Assembly: GCA_028871195.1 (NCBI GenBank)
Contig: JAGWNT010000016.1
Coordinates: forward strand, 1 to 49,801
Origin: REEB85 sp018971455
Lineage (GTDB): Bacteria; Pseudomonadota; Alphaproteobacteria; Acetobacterales; Acetobacteraceae
Length of the DNA: 49,801 nucleotides
Direction: 5' to 3'
The notes beneath the pieces are model-generated. The model was not told where the DNA came from. It worked only from the letters and a program-made list of their open reading frames with translations, and made no database searches. The translations under genes were made by a program, and so were the position numbers. This document shows, piece after piece, positions 1 to 8,370 of this stretch (the first letter of the stretch is position 1; each line of letters starts with the position of its first letter).

Positions 1-2
1 TC

Positions 3-152
3 ACAATCGTCATCGTCGAGCAGAACGCAAAGCTCGCCCTGCGAATTTCCGACCAGGCCGTCGTCCTGGAAACCGGCCATGTCGCACTCGCCGGACCAAG
101 CGCCGAACTAATCAGCAGCAAAGAAGTCCAAAACTCATATCTCGGCGGGTGA
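3..152 (+). CDS. LivF-type ABC transporter ATP-binding protein, C-terminal end (partial)
   Basis: The window opens inside this gene; only the last 49 codons are visible. The reading frame begins TIVIVEQNAK, the segment just after Walker B that carries the switch-histidine-region equivalent of LivF proteins (VEQN), and ends NSYLGG followed by TGA. The VEQN motif and the YLGG terminus are typical of LivF, the ATPase of branched-chain amino acid or related carboxylate uptake systems at the inner membrane. Its permease partners presumably lie to the left of the window. It is separate from the complete fused transporter at 8371-11770. Confidence 0.85.
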   Translation, partial: TIVIVEQNAKLALRISDQAVVLETGHVALAGPSAELISSKEVQNSYLGG

Positions 153-243
153 GAAATGCATTGAGGGTGGCGAAGGTGCACAAGGGGTATTCTGTCTCGC
201 AGGCAAGTGGAGCCGTGATGCATATGCCAGTGGTGGCTGCCCT

Positions 244-1401
244 ATGACACTCCGCTCCCTCCAGCATCATGCGTCGCCGCTGCGTCTCTTTGCGGGCGAT
301 GATTGCCTGCGCCACCTCCCGCGCGAGCTGGACCGGTTGGGTGCGAAGCGCGCGGTGATTGTGTGCGGTCCCTCGCTCGCCCGCTCCGGCCTGCTCGGCG
401 CCATCGAGGACGCGCTCGGCGGCCGCGCGGCGGGCCGCTTCTCGCTCGTGCGCCCGCACAGCCCGCTCCCCGATGTGATGGCGGCCGCCGACACTCTGCG
501 GGCGAGCAGGGCTGATGTCGTCATCGCCGTGGGCGGGGGTTCGGCAATCGTCACCGCCCGTGCCGCGACGATCCTTCTGGCCGAGGGCAAGCCGATCGCC
601 GAGCTTGCCACAAGCTGGAAACCCGGCGGCGAGTTGCACTCACCCCGGTTGCTCGCGGACAAGCTGCCCCAGATCGTCCTGCCGACCACGCCGACCACTG
701 CCATGGTCAAGGCCGGCAGCGCCGTCCACGATCCCGCGCAGGCAGCGCGCCTCGCCCTGTTCGACCCCAAGACCCGGGCCCAGGCGCTCTTTCTCCACCC
801 CGGCCTGCTTGCCTCCGCACCCCCCGGCCTCATTGTCAGCGCCGGCCTCGATACGCTCAGCCTCGCGGTTGAGGGGCTGCTGGCCCGCGGCGGCGACCCG
901 CTGGCCGACGCCAACCTCATTCACGCGGTCCGCCTGGTCACCCGGCACCTCCGCGGCGACCCCGCTGACGATGACACGCGCGCCCAACTCGTTTTCGCCG
1001 CCATTCTCGCGGGGCAGGGCACCGACTTCACCGGTGCCGGCATCGCCACCGTTCTCGGCCATGCGATCGGGATGGGTCACGCCATCGACAACGGCATCGC
1101 CAAGGCAATCCTGCTGCCGCATGCCGTGCGCTTCAACGCCGCGGCGGCGCCGGCTGGGATCGCCAAGGTAGCGATCGGCCTTGGTTTGGACGCCGGCTCC
1201 ACCCCGAACGCCGTCGCCAGCGCGCTGGCCGGGGCGGGCGCCGCGCTGGGAACGGCCGTGCGCCTGCGCGACGCCGGCATATCGCACCACGCGCTGGCGG
1301 ACATCGCCGCACGCGGCATGGACGACTGGTTCCTGCGCGGCAACCCGCGGCCCGTTGAGTCCGCGGCCGACCTGCAATCGGTGCTGGAGGCGGCCTGGTG
1401 A
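244..1401 (+). CDS. Iron-containing alcohol dehydrogenase / maleylacetate reductase-fold protein with missing metal ligands
   Basis: A 385-residue protein with the two-domain fold of group III (iron) alcohol dehydrogenases. The dinucleotide-binding GGGS lies at residues 97-100, and a proline-threonine loop (PTTPTTAM) at 148-154 replaces the usual PTTAGTGSE. Of the four residues that normally hold the metal, Asp203 and His273 seem present. The His four residues after the Asp is Leu207, and the PHG histidine is replaced in IDNG (281-284). Maleylacetate reductases can work without metal, so that activity on a ring-cleavage product is possible; an alcohol dehydrogenase is less likely. It lies 91 bp after the LivF fragment and 82 bp before the IclR gene, all on the same strand. 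No strong ribosome-binding site is visible before the ATG. Confidence 0.75.
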   Translation: MTLRSLQHHASPLRLFAGDDCLRHLPRELDRLGAKRAVIVCGPSLARSGLLGAIEDALGGRAAGRFSLVRPHSPLPDVMAAADTLRASRADVVIAVGGGSAIVTARAATILLAEGKPIAELATSWKPGGELHSPRLLADKLPQIVLPTTPTTAMVKAGSAVHDPAQAARLALFDPKTRAQALFLHPGLLASAPPGLIVSAGLDTLSLAVEGLLARGGDPLADANLIHAVRLVTRHLRGDPADDDTRAQLVFAAILAGQGTDFTGAGIATVLGHAIGMGHAIDNGIAKAILLPHAVRFNAAAAPAGIAKVAIGLGLDAGSTPNAVASALAGAGAALGTAVRLRDAGISHHALADIAARGMDDWFLRGNPRPVESAADLQSVLEAAW

Positions 1402-1483
1402 TCGCCATGCGACGGTGGTGTGGAAACGATCCGGATTTGGGCTAGAATGGAGTCTGAACTTGAACGGCGCAAACGAATCATCA

Positions 1484-2287
1484 ATGGCACGAGCGACCCG
1501 GAAACCCCCGACCAAAGCCGCCCTGGAGCCACCGATGCGCGGGGCGGGAGAGCCACAGCACCATCGCACGGTTGACCGGGTCACCGAGATTCTAGAGCAG
1601 GTCGTCTACAACCCAGGCCTCACCTTCGCCCAGCTCGCCCGCGCATTGAATGCACCCAAGAGTTCGGTCTACGGGTTCATCCGCGGGCTTCTCGCCAAGG
1701 GCTGGCTCTACGAGGAGGACCGAGGGTTCTATCTCGGCCCCGCCGTCCATGGTCTCACGCTGGCCAGCGGGCATATCCGCGCCGGCATGGTTAGCCATGC
1801 CGACGTCGCGGCGCTGCACGAGGCGACCGGTACGGCCGTCTTTCTCGGTGTCCCCGCTGGCGAGTATCTCATCTACATCGCCGAGGCCGGGGCCGACGCC
1901 ATCTCCGGTATCGAGGCGCAGCGCAACATCCGCCGGACCCTGCTCGGCACCGCCGGGGGCAAGGCGCTGCTCGCCGCCCGCCCGGATCGCGAACTCGAGG
2001 CGTTCCTCCGCAGCCACTCCGCCGAGGGGCGCGAGGTGCTGGAATCGTTCCTGGGCGAATACCAGGACATCCGGCGCACGGGGATTGCGACCAATATCCG
2101 CCTCAATGGAACCCGTTTTGCTATCGCGACGACAGTGCGCGACAAATCGGGCAAAGCCGTGGCGTCGGTCACCCTCCTCGGCCCGACCGAAATGGTCAAG
2201 CCGCAGATGAAGGCGCTGTCGGAGACGCTTCGCAAGCACGTCAACGCATGGAGCGAACGCTCGGTTCGCGCCCGCGAAGCCATCTGA
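1484..2287 (+). CDS. IclR-family transcriptional regulator
   Basis: A 267-residue protein with an N-terminal winged helix-turn-helix at about residues 28-90 (TFAQLARALNAPKSSVYGFI) and a C-terminal IclR effector-binding domain at about 95-260, the family's normal size and order. The ATG at 1484 is preferred because residues upstream of it are arginine/proline-rich shadow translation of the preceding gene. A TAGAAT box at 1443-1448 could be its -10. IclR proteins bind DNA as dimers or tetramers and commonly control aromatic or carboxylic acid catabolism. The gene sits 160 bp before the first of seven paired-palindrome operators in this window, which makes it the best local candidate to bind them. 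That link is inference. No copy of the operator was found before the gene itself. Confidence 0.92.
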   Translation: MARATRKPPTKAALEPPMRGAGEPQHHRTVDRVTEILEQVVYNPGLTFAQLARALNAPKSSVYGFIRGLLAKGWLYEEDRGFYLGPAVHGLTLASGHIRAGMVSHADVAALHEATGTAVFLGVPAGEYLIYIAEAGADAISGIEAQRNIRRTLLGTAGGKALLAARPDRELEAFLRSHSAEGREVLESFLGEYQDIRRTGIATNIRLNGTRFAIATTVRDKSGKAVASVTLLGPTEMVKPQMKALSETLRKHVNAWSERSVRAREAI

Positions 2288-2447
2288 CGGCTTCGGTGCA
2301 ACCAAACATAACATTATAACAACAACGGCGAACGCGCCCCTCCGGCTTCCGCCGTTTTCCCTGCCCAAATCTGATCGCTGCACCTCCGTACCTAGTGGCG
2401 CGGGCTGACCCGGGGCGTCTTCGCTGGGGTCTTTCATTGGAATAGTG

Positions 2448-2477
2448 CGGATATCCGACTACTTGAACGTAATTACG
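2448..2477. promoter_or_regulatory. Paired-palindrome operator A, upstream of the CMD-SBP-ADH operon
   Basis: Two perfect 10-bp palindromes, CGGATATCCG (2448-2457) and CGTAATTACG (2468-2477), have centres 20 bp apart. The second ends 47 bp before the ATG of the carboxymuconolactone decarboxylase-like gene. A possible promoter overlaps it: TTGAAC at 2463-2468 and TATCCT at 2486-2491 with a 17-bp spacer. Here the element would cover the -35 and spacer rather than the start site. The same two-part element recurs six more times in the window. Confidence 0.8.
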
Positions 2478-2524
2478 ATTCCCTCTATCCTCCCGTCACC
2501 AAGCAAAGGGGGAGAGAGGCCGCC

Positions 2525-2860
2525 ATGGCGACAGAGACCAATCTCGGCAAGCAGGCGTTCGGGGATGTCTCGCCAGGCCTCGCGGCTTTCACGGATGACG
2601 TGCTTTACGGGAATGTCTGGGAGCGGTCGGAACTCGCCAAGCGCGATCGCAGCCTGATCACGGTGGCGGCCCTGATCACACTAGGGCGCAGCGACCAGCT
2701 CGCGTCCCACCTCCGCCGCGCGATGCGTAACGGTTTGACGCGGGAGGAACTCGCGGAGACGATTACGCATCTGGCGTTCTACGCAGGTTGGCCAGCAGCG
2801 AGCACGGCCGTGAAGGTGGCCCGGCAGATCTTTGCCGAGACCGCCACACCCGGCAGCTGA
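2525..2860 (+). CDS. Carboxymuconolactone decarboxylase-family protein
   Basis: A 111-residue single-domain protein of the CMD/AhpD superfamily. The core helices are recognisable: RDRSLITVAALITLGR, then DQLASHLRRAMRNGL and the LTREELAETITHLAFYAGWPAA segment. There is no CxxC pair, so it is not an AhpD-like peroxidase. Family members decarboxylate gamma-carboxymuconolactone or carry out related reactions, but many short homologues in clusters like this are of unknown substrate. It has a purine-rich ribosome-binding site (GGGGAGAGAGG) and is first in an operon with an SBP and a zinc ADH. A longer relative (131 aa) lies at 32999 beside the second SBP-ADH pair. Confidence 0.88.
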   Translation: MATETNLGKQAFGDVSPGLAAFTDDVLYGNVWERSELAKRDRSLITVAALITLGRSDQLASHLRRAMRNGLTREELAETITHLAFYAGWPAASTAVKVARQIFAETATPGS

Positions 2861-2920
2861 GGGTCCCCCAAAACGCCTCACTTCCCGATGCGACATCACA
2901 ACAACAATCGGAGGAATCAC

Positions 2921-4081
2921 ATGCGCGTCCCAAGATTGGCGTTTTTCGTGGCGGTCGTGTTTGCCGCGGCGCTGGCCGCTGCGCCGGCATCTCACGCGCA
3001 GACTATCAAGATCGGCATTGTCGGGCCGATGACCGGGCCCGCAGCGCCGTGGGGGATTGCCTTGGCGGAGGGCGCCAAGATTCTTGCCGCGCGTTACAAC
3101 GCCGAAGGCGGGCTTGATGTCGGCGGCACGAAACATCCCGTCCAGATGGTCATTTACGATGACTTTTACAGCACGCCTGGCGCAGTCGCGGCCTATAACC
3201 GCCTGGTCTACGAGGATGGCGTCAAATACATGGTGGTCATCGCCGGCATCAGCACCATGGCGGTCAAGCAAAAGGCGGCGGACGACAAGGTTGTCGTGAT
3301 GACCGCTGGCTACATCGCCGAGGAGCTCGATCCAAAGTCACATTATATGTATCGCATGTGGGGCCCGCCGGCGGATTTTTTCCCGCCGCTGATCAAGTGG
3401 CTGCACGACAACCGGCCCGAGCGGCGCGTGGTGATCGTCAACCCGAACGATGAAACCTCCCGTGAGAACGCCGACCTTGCGGAGAAGCTCTACAAGCAGG
3501 CCGGCTACAAGGTCCTGGAAAACCAGCTCTACGAGCGGTCGTTGAAAGACTTCCTGCCGCTGTTGACAAAGGTTCTAGCGCTTAAGCCGGACATGCTCGA
3601 CCTTGGCGCCACGGCCCCGCAGACGGCGGCAGTGCTGGTGAGGCAGGCGCGGGATTTCGGCTTCAAGGGCCTCATCGTCGACTCCGGCTCGACGGCGTGG
3701 AGTGAAATCATCAAGGGGGCCGGCGCCAAGGATGCCGAGGGCGTGATCAACGTGTTCGGCGCCGATCCGGCCAACGCGAACTACAGGAAATTCGCCGAGC
3801 AGTATCACAAGGCGATCGGGCAGGAGCCGAACGACGTGCTGGCCCCCTATTCAGACGGCGTGGACTTCCTGTTGCAATCGATCGCGGCATCGGGATCGAT
3901 AACCGATACGTCGAAGTTTGAGATCGGCTTCTTCAAGGCAGCGCCGTTCACAACGATCCAGGGGGAGAAGGTGGGCATCACCGGTCAAAAGAAATACGGC
4001 ATCAAACATCAGGTCGCCGAGACGCGGTATGTCGGCGTGATCAAGAACGGAACCATATCCGTGCTGGGTAAGATCCACTGA
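2921..4081 (+). CDS. ABC transporter substrate-binding protein (Leu/Ile/Val-binding type I fold), SBP1
   Basis: A 386-residue periplasmic binding protein. A signal peptide covers residues 1-26 with a cleavage site after SHA, followed by TIKIGIVGPMTGPAAPWG, the first strand and ligand-loop region of the Peripla_BP_6 family. The ATG at 2921 follows a clear CGGAGG site; an in-frame ATG at 2888 would add a hydrophilic stretch before the signal peptide. It belongs to a set of four paralogues here that share the TG-x-x-APWG loop. No permease genes are next to it, so it probably feeds a transporter encoded elsewhere or the fused one at 8371-11770. The ligand is unknown. A strong hairpin follows its stop codon. 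Confidence 0.92.
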   Translation: MRVPRLAFFVAVVFAAALAAAPASHAQTIKIGIVGPMTGPAAPWGIALAEGAKILAARYNAEGGLDVGGTKHPVQMVIYDDFYSTPGAVAAYNRLVYEDGVKYMVVIAGISTMAVKQKAADDKVVVMTAGYIAEELDPKSHYMYRMWGPPADFFPPLIKWLHDNRPERRVVIVNPNDETSRENADLAEKLYKQAGYKVLENQLYERSLKDFLPLLTKVLALKPDMLDLGATAPQTAAVLVRQARDFGFKGLIVDSGSTAWSEIIKGAGAKDAEGVINVFGADPANANYRKFAEQYHKAIGQEPNDVLAPYSDGVDFLLQSIAASGSITDTSKFEIGFFKAAPFTTIQGEKVGITGQKKYGIKHQVAETRYVGVIKNGTISVLGKIH

Positions 4082-4087
4082 TACGAC

Positions 4088-4121
4088 GGCGCGCGGCGTC
4101 GCCTCGGCGCCGCCGCGCGCC
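4088..4121 (+). other. GC-rich stem-loop just after the SBP1 gene
   Basis: A perfect 10-bp stem (GGCGCGCGGC at 4088-4097, GCCGCGCGCC at 4112-4121) starts six bases after the SBP stop codon. No run of T follows, so it looks less like a full terminator than a transcript-stabilising or attenuating hairpin that would raise SBP output relative to the downstream ADH. Confidence 0.6.
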
Positions 4122-4151
4122 CTGCTTTGCCAAATGACCGGAGGAAACGTG

Positions 4152-5282
4152 ATGCGAATGTTGGCAGCGGTGATGTACCAGCAGGGCCTGCCGACACCCT
4201 ATGCAGAGAGCCAGCCTTTCCATATCGAGGAAGTGGAGATCGACGGTCCGAATGAGGGCGAGGTTCTGGTGGAGGTGGCCGCGGCCGGTCTATGCCATTC
4301 GGACCTCTCGCAAGTCGCGGGGCTGCGCAAGCGCATGCTCCCCGTCGTAGGCGGACACGAAGGCGCCGGCGTCGTCCGCGAAGTTGGGCCGGGAGTCACC
4401 AAGGTCAAGCCCGGTGATCACGTTGTCATGACAGTCGCGACTGGCTGCGGCTCGTGCCGATATTGCGTCAATATCAAACCCGCCCTGTGCGAGCGGATTT
4501 CGGTCTCGCGCAGCCAGGGCGTTCTGCCGAACGGCATGCGGCGGCTAAGCCGCAATTGCGAGCCGGTCTTTCACTACAGTGGAATTTCGTCCTTCGCGCA
4601 GTACGCGGTGACCTCGCCGAACGCGCTCATCCAGATCGACTCCTCAATCCGGCTCGACGTCGCCGCCATGTTCGGCTGCGCGGTGGTGACCGGGGCGGGG
4701 GCGGTTTTCAACACGGCACGGCTGCGGCCGGGCCAGTCGGCGGCGGTAATCGGGCTCGGCGGCGTGGGCCTCAACGCCGTCATGGCCGCGCGAGTCGCGG
4801 GTGCCTCGTCGATTATTGGTATCGACCTCAAAGACGAGAAATTCGCGCTTGCTCGCGAGCTCGGCTGTACCCACACGATCTCCGCCCGCGATCCAGATGC
4901 CGTGCAGACGATCAAGGATCTCACCAGAGGTGGCGTCGATTTCTGCTTCGAGATTTCAGGTGCGAAGCCAGCGATGACAATGGCAAATGCCATCACCTGC
5001 AAGGGCGGCGAGGTCATCTGCGTCGGCCTCGGCGCCACGACCGACATGTATCATTATGCGCATGCTCTCCTGGTCGGTGAGGAGAAGGCATTTCGTGGTT
5101 CCCTCATGGGGGGCGGCCTGGCCGAACGCGATATCCCAATGCTGCTGCGTCTCTACCGGGATGGCCGCTTGCAGGTGGACCGGCTGATGAGCCGCACGAT
5201 GAAATTTGACGAACTGAACCGTAGTCTCGACCTGCTGGATCGTGGCGAGGTGGTGCGCCAAATTCTGCTACCCAATGGCTGA
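4152..5282 (+). CDS. Zinc-dependent alcohol dehydrogenase (MDR family)
   Basis: A 376-residue medium-chain dehydrogenase. Catalytic zinc ligands are visible as Cys48 (GLCHSD) and the GGHE histidine at residue 69. The structural zinc cluster is C99-x2-C102-x2-C105-x7-C113. The Rossmann motif GLGGVG lies at 201-206 with an acidic residue after strand 2 (GIDLKDEKF), which favours NAD. Start chosen at the ATG at 4152, spaced from GGAGG at 4140; this gives the same length and N terminus as its paralogue at 33426-34556. It follows SBP1 in the same operon, and the paralogue follows SBP5 in the same order, so the pair is a duplicated unit. Its likely role is oxidation of an alcohol produced in the pathway; the substrate is unknown. 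Confidence 0.92.
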   Translation: MRMLAAVMYQQGLPTPYAESQPFHIEEVEIDGPNEGEVLVEVAAAGLCHSDLSQVAGLRKRMLPVVGGHEGAGVVREVGPGVTKVKPGDHVVMTVATGCGSCRYCVNIKPALCERISVSRSQGVLPNGMRRLSRNCEPVFHYSGISSFAQYAVTSPNALIQIDSSIRLDVAAMFGCAVVTGAGAVFNTARLRPGQSAAVIGLGGVGLNAVMAARVAGASSIIGIDLKDEKFALARELGCTHTISARDPDAVQTIKDLTRGGVDFCFEISGAKPAMTMANAITCKGGEVICVGLGATTDMYHYAHALLVGEEKAFRGSLMGGGLAERDIPMLLRLYRDGRLQVDRLMSRTMKFDELNRSLDLLDRGEVVRQILLPNG

Positions 5283-5348
5283 ATGGCCTGCGGGGGAATC
5301 CATCGAGCTCCTGCATGCCCAAAGGAAGATAAGGGCCAGGAGCCTTGT

Positions 5349-5368
5349 TTCGGCGTGTCAGCGCCGAA
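5349..5368. terminator. Possible stem-loop between convergent genes
   Basis: TTCGGCG (5349-5355) and CGCCGAA (5362-5368) form a 7-bp stem with a six-base loop. It overlaps the stop codon of the minus-strand hydrolase and lies about 65 bp after the plus-strand ADH stop. There is no clear T tract, so it is weak evidence for a shared terminator. Confidence 0.3.
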
Positions 5369-6215
5369 CAACAGGCGCGTTGGCAGGTAAATGCGCGCGC
5401 AACCAGGCGGTGAAATGGCCCGCGGCCTCGTACGCCACCCAGTGCCCGGCGCCCGAAAACACCTGAACGCGGGCGTCGGGCCGCGCGGCGCGCAGCCCTG
5501 CAATCCGATCCCGCAGATGTGCCGAGATGAAGTGATCGCGCTCCCCCCAAACCGCGTTGAGCGGGCCGGCGAATTCGGCGAATGCTGCCGGAAGGTAGGG
5601 ATGCGTGCGATCGGTAAGAATGCCCAGGCGCGATTGCCGCGTATTCTGCTCCTGGATTTCAATCGCCAACGCGTCGACATGCTCGGGTTCGGCAATCATC
5701 AGGTTCAGCAGATTGGCCCGATGGGCCGCTATCCGCGCCTCTCCTGCAAGGTGGCGCAGCCGCTGTCGCGGCGGACTGGCCATCGGGGGGCCAAAGCCGC
5801 CGGGCCCGACCAGCGTCAGTGACCGCACGTGGCGTGGCGCGAGCCCCGCAAGCAGCCCCGCGATCGAGCCGCCGAAGGAGAAGCCGGCCAGGTGGAACAC
5901 CTCGCCGGGCAACATGGTGATGATTGCCTCGCGCACCGCTGCCGCAATCGCCGGGCGATCGACCGCCACCGCGGGCAGGTCGGAATCACCCATTCCCGGC
6001 AGGTCAAGTGCCACAACCCGGCAATCATTCGCCAGAGGCGCGATGTTGCGCGCCCAATGCCGCCAGGAGCCCGTGCCGCCGTGAAGGAGAACCAGCACCG
6101 GTCCATCGCCCCAATCTCGCGCCACGACGTGACCGAGGTGGGTGGTCAGCGTGCTTCGTCGTGCCTGGCTATCGAGCCGCGCGAGAAACGCACGCGCTTC
6201 GGCGGCATTGTCCAT
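5358..6215 (-). CDS. Alpha/beta-fold hydrolase
   Basis: A 285-residue alpha/beta hydrolase. The oxyanion-hole loop is VLLHGGTGSWRHW near residues 43-55, the nucleophile elbow is GFSFGG, and the C-terminal catalytic histidine sits in SGAGHWVAYEAAGHF. Homologues include C-C bond hydrolases of meta-cleavage pathways, lactonases and esterases; the sequence alone does not separate them. It is the last gene of the long minus-strand run and starts two bases after the stop of the enoyl-CoA hydratase gene, so the two are probably translated together. No signal peptide is visible, so it should be cytoplasmic. Confidence 0.88.
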   Translation of the reverse strand: MDNAAEARAFLARLDSQARRSTLTTHLGHVVARDWGDGPVLVLLHGGTGSWRHWARNIAPLANDCRVVALDLPGMGDSDLPAVAVDRPAIAAAVREAIITMLPGEVFHLAGFSFGGSIAGLLAGLAPRHVRSLTLVGPGGFGPPMASPPRQRLRHLAGEARIAAHRANLLNLMIAEPEHVDALAIEIQEQNTRQSRLGILTDRTHPYLPAAFAEFAGPLNAVWGERDHFISAHLRDRIAGLRAARPDARVQVFSGAGHWVAYEAAGHFTAWLRAHLPANAPVVRR

Positions 6216-6217
6216 CG

Positions 6218-7027
6218 TCAGCGGCCCGTGAACCGTGGCTTGCGCTTTTCCAGGAATGCGGTCCGGCCCTCGCGATAATCCTCGCTGTCGAGGCTGTGGC
6301 GCTGGAACGCCTCGAGCAAATCCATGTTTCGGTCGGCGGGATCACGCAACGCCTGTTCGATACCGGCCTTGGCCGCGGCGATCGAAATCGGGGCGTTGTC
6401 GGCGATGCGCTCCGCCAGCGCAATCACGTCATTCCACCATGTCGAGACCGGCAAGGTGCGATTGATCAGCCCCATGCGCGCGGCCTCGACCGCGTCGATG
6501 CGGTCCGCGGAAAACATGATCATGCGGGCATGCGCTGGCCCTACCAGTGCGGTGAGCGTGCGCAGCCCGTCGAAACCATAGGCGATGCCAAGCCTTGCCG
6601 CCGGAATTCCGAAAATACTGTCCTCGGTCGCCAACCGAAGATCCGCCTGCAGCGCAATGTTGAGCCCGCCGCCGAGGCAGTAGCCATGAATGGCGGCGAT
6701 CGTCGGCTTGGAGCACCGTGCAATGGCCTGCCGCGCAGCGGCGACGCGCGTGGCGAAACGCTGCTGTACCTCGTAATTCGCGCGCGTCGCTCCGAATTGG
6801 CTGATATCGCCACCGGAGACGAAGGCCCGCTCCCCGGCGCCACGCAGCACGACCACGCGGACCAAATCATCCGCATCGAGGCGACCCATGATCTCGCCCA
6901 GCCCCTCCCACATCTCGACCGTGATGGCGTTGTGCTTCTCGGGATGGTTGAAGGTGACGATGCCGACCCCGCCATGGGTTTCGGCGAGCATCCGCCCCTC
7001 GGCGAATGACGCGATAGCAGAGCTCAT
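6218..7027 (-). CDS. Enoyl-CoA hydratase/isomerase (crotonase family)
   Basis: A 269-residue crotonase. The first oxyanion-hole segment is RAFVSGGDISQF, the second is AAIHGYCLGGGLNIALQADLR, and the helix after it reads FGIPAARLGIAYG. The glutamates that drive hydration in classical hydratases are not obvious in this last segment (GIPAARLG), so it may be an isomerase, hydrolase or ring-opening relative rather than a true hydratase. Its ATG overlaps the CoA-transferase stop codon (ATGA at 7024-7027), a sign of translational coupling. A second, more canonical crotonase lies in the same operon at 14256. Confidence 0.9.
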   Translation of the reverse strand: MSSAIASFAEGRMLAETHGGVGIVTFNHPEKHNAITVEMWEGLGEIMGRLDADDLVRVVVLRGAGERAFVSGGDISQFGATRANYEVQQRFATRVAAARQAIARCSKPTIAAIHGYCLGGGLNIALQADLRLATEDSIFGIPAARLGIAYGFDGLRTLTALVGPAHARMIMFSADRIDAVEAARMGLINRTLPVSTWWNDVIALAERIADNAPISIAAAKAGIEQALRDPADRNMDLLEAFQRHSLDSEDYREGRTAFLEKRKPRFTGR

Positions 7028-8217
7028 GGCACCGCTCCCGCATGGCGCAGGCCGTGCACCTCCGCCGTGCTGTAGCCCAACTCCCGAAGGATCTCTTCTG
7101 TATGCGCAGAGGCGTCGGGCGTCGTGGCGCGGATCGCCTTGTTCACACCATCGATATTGATGGGAGAGGCGACCAGCATCTTCCCATCTGGTGCCGGCGT
7201 TGCCATTCCCAGATACTCAACCTGCCTGTCGGCAAACACCTGGTCCACCGTGTAGATCGGCCCGCATGGAACGCCGGCCGCGTCGAACGTCTCCACCCAG
7301 GCCGCGGAGGAGCGGGTGCGTGTGATCTCGCCAATCGCGGCGTTGAGCGTTTTTCTATCGGCGCTGCGGCCCTGCTGTGTCTGCCACTGCGGCTGCTGCG
7401 CCCATTCGGGATGCCCGAGCGTTTCGCAAAGCCGCAGCCAGAGCCGGCCGGAGCTCGCGGCAATGTTGATGTGGCCATCGCTGGTGGGGAACGTACCTGT
7501 CGGAATTCCCGTCGGGTGGTCGTTGCCGGCCTGTTGCGCCACCTCACCGTCTCTCAGCCAGCGTGCGGCCTGGAAATCCAACATGAAAATCTGCGATTCG
7601 AGCAGGCTGGTTGTCACCCACCGTCCCTTTCCGGTCCGGGTGCGCTCGTACAGCGCCATCATGATGCCGAGCGCCAGCAGGTTGCCCGCGGTGAGGTCTG
7701 CGATGGCGATTCCCACGCGCATCGGCCCCTGTCCGGGCGCGCCGGTCACTGACATCAGGCCGCCCATACCCTGCGCGATCTGATCGACGCCCGGTCGCTT
7801 GCCATAGGGGCCGGCTTGCCCGAACCCGCTGATGCTGCCGTAGATGATGCGCGGATTGACCGCCCGCACATCGTCCCACGCCACGTTCAGGCGGTGCTTT
7901 ACGTCCGGCCGCATATTTTCGACCACGACATCGGCGGTGGTGACCAGGCGCAGGAAGGCGTCGTGACCGTCCGCAGTCTTGAGGTCGAGCTGCAGGGACC
8001 GCTTGTTGCGGTGCAGGTTCTGGAAATCGGCTCCGCTCCGCTTGCCCGCGACATCTTCGCCACCGCTCGAGGGTGGTTCGATGCGGATGACATCGGCCCC
8101 CCAGTCAGCGAGGTGGCGCACGCATGTCGGCCCGGCGCGTGCCAGCGTCAGGTCGATCACCCTCAGCCCCCCGAGGGGCAGTGAAGCGCCGTCGTTCGGT
8201 GGTGGTGCGTGGGACAC
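7024..8217 (-). CDS. CaiB/BaiF family CoA-transferase
   Basis: A 397-residue class III CoA-transferase (formyl-CoA transferase family). The N-terminal GLRVIDLTLARAGPTCVRHLADWGADVIRIE segment and the YGSISGFGQAGPYGKRPGVDQIAQGMGG region are diagnostic. The Asp in PGVDQIAQ aligns with the catalytic aspartate that forms the acyl-enzyme intermediate. The start is GTG at 8217, with GAGGAG upstream. It would move CoA from one acyl-CoA to the pathway's acid. It lies 153 bp after the fused ATPase gene and overlaps the next crotonase gene by four bases. A paralogue is at 25442. Confidence 0.92.
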   Translation of the reverse strand: MSHAPPPNDGASLPLGGLRVIDLTLARAGPTCVRHLADWGADVIRIEPPSSGGEDVAGKRSGADFQNLHRNKRSLQLDLKTADGHDAFLRLVTTADVVVENMRPDVKHRLNVAWDDVRAVNPRIIYGSISGFGQAGPYGKRPGVDQIAQGMGGLMSVTGAPGQGPMRVGIAIADLTAGNLLALGIMMALYERTRTGKGRWVTTSLLESQIFMLDFQAARWLRDGEVAQQAGNDHPTGIPTGTFPTSDGHINIAASSGRLWLRLCETLGHPEWAQQPQWQTQQGRSADRKTLNAAIGEITRTRSSAAWVETFDAAGVPCGPIYTVDQVFADRQVEYLGMATPAPDGKMLVASPINIDGVNKAIRATTPDASAHTEEILRELGYSTAEVHGLRHAGAVP

Positions 8218-8370
8218 GGCCGGATCTCCTCAACGGGTCTTCGTGTGGGCAAAGCGCGGCGGATCGGGACGGTCCCCTGCAGGGCAACGCAAACTGGCGG
8301 CGGCCGCGCCGGTGGTTGGATGTTCCGCGTTCCCAGCGGCAATAACTGGCTTGCGAGCGCCGCGCAGCGT

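Noticed and set aside
1427..1436. CGATCCGGAT before the IclR gene as an autoregulatory site
   Set aside because: It has the bases of the motif in a different order and no partner at 20 bp, so it does not fit the consensus.
5924..7009. A 361-codon open frame on the plus strand
   Set aside because: Antisense to a hydrolase and a crotonase with intact active-site motifs.
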